Assembly (NCBI GenBank): GCA_022885665.1 | Contig: JAGQDJ010000022.1 | Span: forward strand, 62,001 to 126,000 | Length of the DNA stretch: 64,000 nt | Direction of reading: 5' to 3' | Source: Triops longicaudatus | Lineage: Eukaryota; Arthropoda; Branchiopoda; Notostraca; Triopsidae | Shown: piece by piece, positions 56,279 through 64,000 of the stretch | Numbering within the stretch: position 1 is the stretch's first letter | Layout: each line of letters opens with the position of its first letter | Made by a program: the position numbers and the translations under genes | Notes under the pieces: model-generated | Seen by the model: the letters and a program-made list of their open reading frames with translations, nothing else | What the model was told of the DNA's origin: nothing | Databases searched by the model: none

Positions 56279-58615
56279 CTAGGTGTTCATAATCTCCCTG
56301 TACGTTTTTTGGTCCGTTAACATCTTCAGGAACACACTGAACTTCTTATCGTGATAACTAGAATAGTTTTTCGAAAATACCAAACAAGAATTACAGTATA
56401 TTTCTCATTTCTTAAAATAATACCTTTTCTCGTCAGGATTAGGGTAAATTAGGGTGCCTTCTCCTCCCATATGGAACATGGCCTCGTTTAGGGACGGAAA
56501 GATGCCGGATGCGTTAGCTCCGAGCATAGCTGCTCCTAAGAGTACACTTTCGGGCTCATGCGGTAATAAAACCGGAACCTGCAGGCAGTCGGCCTGTGTT
56601 TGAACAAAAAGACGACTCTTCGACAATCCCCCGCAAATTGGCAGCAACTTGAAATTATAGCCCGCCTTTTCTAATTCTTCTACGATCAAACGCGTGCCGT
56701 ACTGAAAAGAAAGACGCAAATAAAGAACAAGTATAATTTGGACATGTACAATTCCGGAGAGAAAACTCACTGCTAGCGCTTGAACGGCCGCTAAGTAAAG
56801 GAGCCCCAAGTTTTCTACAGAATGGTCCAGTGTAAGCCCACATATCTATAAATAGAAAAGATTGGGCCATTTCTATCTTTCGTTTTATATTACAACTTAC
56901 CATTCCTTTAAGTGATGGGTCGGCTAATGGTGAGCGATTGCCGTGGAAGTCCGGCCATATGTGCAAGTCACGAGTCAATACCGACAATGATTCGCCATCT
57001 TTCACTAAACTTTGCAAAATATCATGTAGGACGTTCTGCACTGTTCTAAACACACCATAATGACAAAAAGCTTTGGTTATCTTTCGGTTAAATTTCTTTA
57101 CTGATTGGATGTCAGTTTCGATTTCAAAGATACGAATGATGGGTGACTTTCAATCAAATGGTCAAGTAATTTCCCAGTTGCACTCTGCCCGCCTTCATTA
57201 AGCCACAACCCAGGAATCATAGCTCCGTAATACGGACCCCACACACCGGGTACAAAAACTGGATTCGTGTTCACAGCCATGTGACAAGTCGACGTTCCAC
57301 AAATCAACGCTAAAATGCCAAAAGGACATTAATAATACAGTCGTTTAATTGAACAGAATGATTATACCCAATCTCTCTGTTACGTTAATCCCTTCAATAT
57401 CGACCCTGCAAGCCAAAGAGCCCAAGCCGCCCGCATGAGCGTCAATAATTGAAGCTCCTACAGGAATACCGGGCAACAGACCCAAAGATTTCGCAGCTTC
57501 TGGCGTCAGACCACCTCCACAACGAGTACCAGGTTCAAGCACTTCTCGTCCCAACTTTGTAAAATCATTATCCACCAGGTCTTCCAAACCAATCGCATTT
57601 AACAAATCGCTCTGCCAGCCTTTTGGCACGGAATCATTTTCAGCTATGACATACAGCCATTTACACACCAAGGAACACAGAGACCTAACTTTTAGGCAAA
57701 ATTTTAGGAAAAAAATACGCATGGAATGGTAGTGAATAAAAGCTTCCCTATAGTCTTCGAATGCTCTAACTACTGAACGTTACAGCATCTTTTTATGTTT
57801 TGATATCAGTAGGAAAAGTAAAAGTTCGCTTTTCATTTCTGAACTTTTTTTAAATCAAGCAATGAAACTTGTGGTTTCCAAAAGGTAGATTTTACGAATA
57901 ACATGGCATAAGGGAACAGGCGTTTACATCGGCTTAGCTAAATTCAAGGCATAAATACCAAAATGCTTAGTCATACCTTGAGAAACTTCCAGTAGCTTTC
58001 CAGGTTAAAAAGTCGGGCAAATCAAAGAAATGCCCCGCTTTCCTCCAAGTTTCTGGTTTGAAATTTTTAAGCCATAGCAATTTTGGCATTTGCATTTCAA
58101 GAGAAACTGCGCCACCAACAAATTCCAGTGCTTTGTGACCAGTTGCGTTAATCACATCGGCTTCCGTTTGGGCACGATGGTCCATCCACATTATTATGTT
58201 TTGTTCCGCTTCGTCTAAGCAAATAACATTAGTGGACGTTAACGTAACGTAAACTCTGTAAAGTGAAGGTATACTTGTGCTGCTGACGCTTAATGGACAT
58301 CCTTCTTTGTCAACTACAACTAAAGAGCAGGTGGCATCAAATCCTATGCCTTTGATAGATTCAGGTGTCACATCTTGACATACAGCCTGACAAGTAATAC
58401 ACTAAATGTAACGCTGTTAAACACACATTAACATAAGAGACTTTGACGACGTGGCAACAAGCTTCCCAAACATTGTTTGAAGATTGCTCGTAATGATTCG
58501 CTACTGGGTTCCAAATGCGTAACTCTTTTGTTGACGTCTGCACAATCTTCCCCTCTTGTGTAACCAATGCAGCGCGTGCACTTCCAGTTCCAATATCTAC
58601 GCCTATAAAATGCAT
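56279..58615 (-). CDS. FGGY: FGGY-family carbohydrate kinase (541 aa)
   Basis: Orthologue-like match to human FGGY, a sugar kinase for D-ribulose/ribitol-type substrates (family knowledge). Exons: 58615-58442, 58386-58275, 58214-57977, 57684-57368, 57309-57102, 57045-56901, 56845-56771, 56701-56424, 56357-56279; phases agree. The phosphate-binding GVDIGTGSARAAL is at aa 5-17; GFDATCSLVV, IIMWMDHRA and FDLPDFLTWKATG follow. The catalytic Asp in IIDAHAGGLG is at about 256, then CGTSTCHM, WLNEGGQSATGKL, WPDFHGNRSPLAD and ICGGLSKS. Two choices rest on family length: a 60-nt intron (58274-58215) without stop codons, and a short last exon giving the YHDKKFSVFLK tail. The first donor (GTCTCT) is weak. 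Confidence 0.92.
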
Positions 58616-61600
58616 TCTAAAGCAATGACACTATTTTATTGCACGCAGTGCAAAGGTATTGTGACTAGTTCAAAGTACACATGCTGTTTATTTATAAACA
58701 TGACCTTGGACTAGTTTTGCCATCTAACGACGGTAAGAAAAAATAGACGAAGGCTACTGTGGGTGTTAACCCCCTTTAGCCTTTACAGACCAACAACAAC
58801 CCCTTTAGCCTTTACACTCGAGTAGCACGGGAATTTTTCAAACTCGATTTCGGAAAAACTATCATATAACCTTAAAATATTTTGTTCAATTAAATAACAA
58901 ATTCTGCTTTAAGTCAAACTTGAGTCTAAATACTTTGAGAACACGAAGTGAAAAACGTTCACCCCATTTTAGAACAATTGCGTCCAAAGTTTAGTAAGTT
59001 AAAAAAAAGTTAAAAATTTGTATACCCAAGAATGCAACGAATGAACTACATTTTGAACATGTTCCGAATCATTTTTGGGAAGAATCTTGACGATACCGCA
59101 TCTAGATCTAGAAGTAAAACTTTTATCTAATGCCGAAAAAGCTTTGCTAACCTTTTAGCTATGTTTGTGAAATCGTCCGCATAAGATCCACATGTAATGG
59201 CCATAAGCAATTTACTCCATCGTGGCCTTAGTTGATTTTACCAGGAACTAAGAAACGTTCGCAAGAAGTTATGCCGAAATCCACGCATTCAGTTCAAACA
59301 GCGTACACGTAGTCTTTGAGAATTGCACGGGCAAGTCTTCTTAACGTAATAAATTATACTAAGAAAAAAATAACATACCAGTTGGAAAAAAATGCATACT
59401 TGTCTTATCACTACTACTCTTAAGGACTTTCAAGCTAGTGAACAGGAATCTAAACAATTAGTTATTTTACACCAAAAAATCTGCGACAAATATGTAATTT
59501 CATTAATCATGTTTCGCTGCATTTATGCTTCCGTTGAAAGAAGTTTGCAGTCAAAAAGTAGAAAAAAAAATGTTTGGCCTGTTTTCTATTTGTTAGCAAA
59601 TGCTGACTAGGGATAAAGAGTAGTTCGATTTGCTGACGTCATTGCTAATCTACGCAGAGTTTAGTAACACTCTTTGTTACAATTGCATCTACGGCATAAA
59701 TCACTATCTCAGCACAGTTTTCATCCTGAAGCCTATGCAATACCTGTTAGGTAAACAAGAGTGTTCTAAAAATAATTGAATATACATGCAGACTGCCAAA
59801 CACATTACATAAGAGCCTGTTGCAGCAATTTTTATACCATTTACTATATTTGTTTATTTGCACTACTTCATACTTTACTAATTTTTGTAGGTAGGAAAAA
59901 TTCCTAAACTTACTGTCACAGGGCTACTATTGTCACATTTAAAATACAGAACTTAACTAAAATACAGAATGTAAATTAAGGAAAAACGTGTGTAAGTAGC
60001 AGCATATGCAATATGCATGAAAACATAAAAAACGGAAATGCGACGTACACGGAAACCTACAGATGATAGTTCGAAGTAATGCCGTTGAGAACTATAATTA
60101 CCCCGGTCCATTCTCATCATCTGTCATCCCTTGATAATTGCAGTTCCACGAAAAGTCAGTCGTGGAATAATGGATGTTTCGACGCTTGAATGGGTTTCTT
60201 TGCATAGCCTAAAAGAAGGGGTGATTCCATTTAATTGTGTCAGTTCCACTCGAGTTGACATGCACCACGACTACTCTCTCTCTCTATGCTGGCGAGTGAA
60301 AACTCGTCAAATCAAACGAAAATCAAGGAAAATGCTAAGTCTTTGGCAAAAAATTTTTTTTATCAGAATATCAAAGCGCACCTTTAATCATCGACGGAAT
60401 GAAAGGTGTATTACAATTACTAGGAGCAAATCATGTACCCCTCGAGACGTCCAATGATTCTACACAATTACGAAAGGCAGGTCCGCCGACAAACGGAAAA
60501 CGGGGTGTTTCTACCCCCATTGAGTCCATAGAGGGGGTCAATATGCCAAAACCGTTCATCACATTATAGAAAAAGGGAGGCACGGTACCTATAGACTATA
60601 CACAAACCCTCTTTTTTTCTTTATCTATTGTACAACTAAATGGAAGGAGGCATCATCACGTATAGGGTGGCCAGCTGCACTTCCATCAATCACAAAAAGA
60701 GGGTAAAGCACGCGCTTTTTCTTTAAAGAAAAAAAAGGAAAAGAGAGCACCTAAATATAACAGTCTGTATTATTTGTCGCACTATTCGCCGTGTAGTTTG
60801 TTTGTCATGGTGATCCCTTCAAGTTTAGCTTACTACAAAGTTGGACATGGGTATGTTTAAAGGGCTCACGCTTTAGCACAGGCTTATCCTCTTCCTAGTA
60901 ACAGACCCAGATTATCCTTAGATTATCCTAACTTGCTTAGCAACGCGAACCGAAATCTCTTGCTTACCGTTCAGTAAAACGGGTCTAACAACTAAATACG
61001 TACCCCACCCGTGAAAACCTCCCCAGGTTCAGTACATTTCTTTCTAATTGAGTCGTTAGGTTGCTGCAGCTCGTGTCATGGCAAGTTTCAAACAAGCATG
61101 CAAAGCCTTTTTATACCTCGGCTCTGTTCAAGCTTCCCTAGGCTTGAGAATGGCGAAACTTTTTTGACGGGAATAGTGTTTGAATTGAATGCCATATCAG
61201 AAAACCCCAACAGAGCATGAAAACGTCCTATTACGCTATAGTATGATCCGACATGGGTTCAGGGGGGCGTTCGGCATAAAAGAGAACACAAAAGTAGAAC
61301 AGGGACATTAAGTAGGAAGACTGACGGGGGAGCCAAGTTCAAAAGTCACAACGGATCACGTGACTCTTGTCAGCGCAAAGAGGGTGGGCGTGCAAGGGTT
61401 AAAAAAGGGGTGAGGGTTTGTCTTGCTCCGCACGTGTCATTCCGAGCTTCTCCTACGCGCTTTCCACCTCGATTTGGAAGTTTGCATTTTAATGAGCTGC
61501 CCACCCAACTTTCGACATGGCTTACGTTCACATAAAGAACGCAATACCCGAGTAGGTTACAAGGCAACAAGGGGGCAACGAATTTCTCCGAACAATAGTT

Positions 61601-62712
61601 TCCTCCGTCACGCTAAAGTCCATTTTTTTCACAAACAGTTTACAATTTAAAAAACACATAAAAAACTTTTGAATAACAAAAATATTAAACAACCATGACT
61701 CCAATTACATGAAATATCAGGGTTAAAATCCAAGTTTTATGTAGCATTTATAATGCCGCACAAGCCATGTGAAAAATAACGGATAAACCCCCTAGTTTTG
61801 TTCTGATTTATTGTTAATACGTAGTCGAATTTCCAAAAAGAAACGGGCTTCGAACGCATTATAAAGATGTGCTATGTTTTGTATCTTCCGGGTAAAGAAA
61901 GGTATTATTACCTTAATTCAGAACTAGTGTAATCTGTAAATGAGATTTTACATGAAATACTGCCATGTCCCTATGTTCAATGTATCAACATTTTTACAAA
62001 TGATAAAAATCGTAACCAGGGGGGTTGTAGGGGTTTAACACCCCCGAAATTTGTAACTTTGTAATGTTAGCATAGGCGACTAACATAGTGTAAAAGAAAA
62101 ATTGCATGCGAAGCCCCCACTACCTTAAACTCAAACGCATGGATACGGCCATGTAATGATAGGACATTGTAATACAATCTTATTTACGTACGCATATCAC
62201 AACGAATGTTATATTCCAGAAAATGGGTAACGCGTACTGTATTTGGTCTTGTTGATAGGTAATGCAAAAAAAGTAAGACTTGACTTAATGAAATTCGTTT
62301 TATTTTAATCCAAAATCGGTGTAGTCTCGAACATTGTAATTAATAAGAATTTCTATTTATGGTGGAAGATTCCTTTGCTGGTTGACTATTCCTCCAAAAT
62401 GGCAAATGATACATGAATAAAAGAATAAGAAGTAGTAACCCTACAGGTATTCATATAACAAGTATACTTGGAATACTTGGTAGTTTGCCGCAGGCTTGAT
62501 AAATACTTGTAGGGTTACACTACTTCTTATATTTTTATTCGTTTATTTATTTGTTGTTTGCCATTTTGTAGGTATAGTCTCCCGCCAAGGAATCTGCCGC
62601 TATAAATAAAAATTTTTCCTTAATTAAATTCTTCCTACGCGAACTTCATTCGGTCAAGGTCTCCCATATATTTCATTTTCTTAATACCCTGAATTCGAAC
62701 AAAACTATAAAA
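58616..62712. other. Intergenic region, no gene recognised
   Basis: These 4.1 kb lie upstream of FGGY. Contents seen: a 30-bp unit repeated twice (about 58769-58818, CCCCTTTAGCCTTTACA) and the long hairpin at 62337-62630. Open frames on both strands are short and without domain features. Confidence 0.5.
62337..62630. mobile_element. Long near-palindromic hairpin (foldback MITE?)
   Basis: Two arms of about 120-130 bp (62337-62457 and about 62500-62630) are inverted copies. Shared stretches in both arms, read inward, include TATTTAT, AGATTCC, GACTAT, CC-TA-CAAAATGGCAAA, GAATAAA, AAGAAGTAGT and AACCCTACA-GTATT. The central loop is about 40 bp. Arms differ by substitutions and small indels, so this is old. 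It could be a foldback element, a MITE or a hairpin RNA source; no target duplication was recognised. Confidence 0.6.
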
Positions 62713-62967
62713 TTAGCCGCAGGTTTCGTAAATTAACAACGACTTTTCAGTTAACGTTTGCAAATTACGTATTGCAATACTAGGATGTTCGTGTATTAAT
62801 ATGGATGCTGTAGCCGGGGAAATGCCGTCGATGGTACTGTACTGCGGCGTCAAATTGCCTTCAGATTCTGGACCATGCTTCTTCCCGGAATATTTACCCG
62901 CTGCTAATCCAGTGTGAAGCCAATACTCCTGACCGCCTTTTGGGTACAAAGGCACCGCCTTGACCAT
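62713..62967 (-). CDS. Small hypothetical protein or last exon (84 aa)
   Basis: The open frame of 84 residues has normal composition and no low complexity. It starts MVKAVPLYPKGGQEYW, is Gly/Lys-rich in the middle (GLAAGKYSGKKHGPESEG) and ends in a helical segment. I do not recognise it. A plausible acceptor with a CTTAAC branch-like site and TTCTCAG lies 7 nt before the ATG, and the frame is open back to it, so this may be the last exon of a longer gene or an exon carrying the start. It has no clear poly(A) signal. Confidence 0.42.
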   Translation of the reverse strand: MVKAVPLYPKGGQEYWLHTGLAAGKYSGKKHGPESEGNLTPQYSTIDGISPATASILIHEHPSIAIRNLQTLTEKSLLIYETCG

Positions 62968-64000
62968 TAGTTTCTGAGAACGTTAAGATCTACCCAATAA
63001 AGCAAGAAAGGATTTTTTTTATTTTATACGATTTTAAGGTCCGCTTGAAAGTAATCTTCAGAAAAAGGTTTCTGGAAAGCTGTAATTGAAGCCCTCAAAG
63101 TTTGCACAACCTCTCTGGCTCACACTTTTTTTTTATCAAGGGTGCAACAAGGGTGCCGACGTAGGAAGTTGGGGCTCGTGTAAAACAAGCGTGAGATTGT
63201 TGACAGGCATGGCGAATTAACCCGGGGTTAAACGGATGGCGACAAGTGGAACCTGCATGGCACGGTACGGCACTGCAGCTGTAGAATTCCCACATCAAAA
63301 ATTGAAACCCTAGTTCCAAAGTTGCACTATAAAATAGAGGCACACAAAAGTGCACGACTTGTTGGATCACATAAAGTTTGCATGATATTAATAAATCCGA
63401 TTTCAATCGCACGAACAATGGGACTTCCCAGTAAGGGTAATAGGCCCCCCTCTGAAAAGACAGGGAGTAAAAAAGAAAGTTGTCGCTGTTTGAAATGTAC
63501 AATTCTGAAGTGCACAGTTCGCTGTAATTTGGGTCTATGTTAATTAGTCAGCTGCGCTACTTGCTCCCATTTGTCAGCTCCCATACTCAGCACATGTTGA
63601 GCTGAAAACTTTTAAAAACCTCTCCCTTTTCGGCATTCCACTTTGGGTCACCCTACAGCCTCCCAAATTTCCTAAGTCAGTACCACGTGTTAGAGCCATG
63701 ATTAATGGACCGTAATTGGTCGTGATTGTCAACAGGATTCATCTTCATGTCAACTGTACTTGTGTCCCTTCATCTACACCCTTGTCCTTCTTTTTCGGCT
63801 AATTCTTAAAAGCGACCAGCGGTCTAAACGTTCCAGTAATGTAGCTTCCTACCGAACTCCGAATTCCACTCCACCGAGAAAACTCTTTTAAAACCTACTC
63901 TAGGCTACTTCAAATAATAGGATACGATGCTAAGCGATCTTTTCTTATGGGATAAAGTGCACAACAGTACGAAGTTTGGGAGTATCGTATGGGCTTCGCA
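62968..64000. other. Right edge, no gene recognised
   Basis: It contains only short open frames without domain features. If the small ORF at 62713 belongs to a longer minus-strand gene, its 5' exons would lie here or beyond the window. Confidence 0.45.

Noticed and set aside
56405..56423. Stop at 56405 as the FGGY C-terminus
   Set aside because: It would lose the conserved C-terminal tail that a downstream exon at 56357-56279 supplies in phase.
58211..58275. Reading the 20-residue stretch before DEAEQN as part of FGGY
   Set aside because: It interrupts a region whose spacing otherwise equals human FGGY and has GT/AG ends at typical intron length, so I treat it as an intron.
63095..63502. 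135-residue minus-strand open frame near the right edge
   Set aside because: No recognisable domain, unusual Cys/His/Phe-rich composition and no poly(A) or splice evidence.
1..64000. Prokaryotic systems, CRISPR arrays, phage or rRNA genes
   Set aside because: No regularly spaced identical repeats, no operon layout, no rRNA-like stretch; every supported gene is a spliced metazoan gene.

Overview
The window is nuclear DNA from an animal, almost certainly an arthropod. There are many short (about 50-100 bp) GT-AG introns, no operons, and abundant small non-autonomous DNA transposons. Three things point to arthropods: the alternative fork-head exon pair in FoxP, a ZDHHC17 protein that reads closest to the Drosophila HIP14 I remember, and a degenerate interstitial TTAGG array. 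The compact introns and intact metazoan gene set would suit a crustacean or another non-insect arthropod, but I cannot name the species.

Region 1 (1-28.7 kb, + strand) is one large developmental gene, FoxP. The first recognisable coding exon is at 9545. An 11.7-kb intron follows, then a compact 3' part (21.4-28.7 kb). The twelve-exon main form encodes 874 aa: a Gln-rich region, a C2H2 finger, a leucine zipper and a fork head. A second version of the fork-head recognition-helix/wing exon (exon 9b) gives a 796-aa form with a different DNA-contact residue. Everything 5' of 9545 and in intron 1 lacks recognisable genes.

Region 2 (28.7-37.2 kb) is gene-poor and repeat-rich. It holds a hAT-like MITE with a near-perfect 8-bp target duplication, a pogo-like MITE with TA flanks (sister copy at 4.0 kb), a tRNA-type SINE, a decayed gag-like reading frame and a GGGTGC-ended MITE.

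Region 3 (37.3-46.0 kb) is a dense housekeeping cluster: ZDHHC17/HIP14 palmitoyltransferase (-), a BCL7-family gene (+, 506 bp away head-to-head), pescadillo/PES1 (-, convergent with BCL7), LIN7 (+, 223 bp head-to-head with PES1), and an unrecognised single-pass membrane protein (-). Two short divergent intergenic spaces probably serve as bidirectional promoters.

Region 4 (46.0-64.0 kb) carries a secreted, probably GPI-anchored DM13-DM13-DOMON protein of the Skeletor type (+), a secreted DUF4874/DUF4832 protein (-), an FGGY-family carbohydrate kinase (-), and a small unrecognised ORF (-). MITE fragments, a minisatellite and a ~290-bp near-palindromic hairpin lie between them.

The gene models were assembled by hand from splice signals, reading phase and remembered family sequences. 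All eight recognisable transcripts (seven loci plus the FoxP alternative) close with consistent phase. No search or alignment was run. Nothing looks like a prokaryotic system, phage or CRISPR. The most interesting signals are the FoxP exon duplication with a possible dual-use 3' end, the DUF4874/DUF4832 gene, a GC-AG intron in ZDHHC17, and the transposon/hairpin content.
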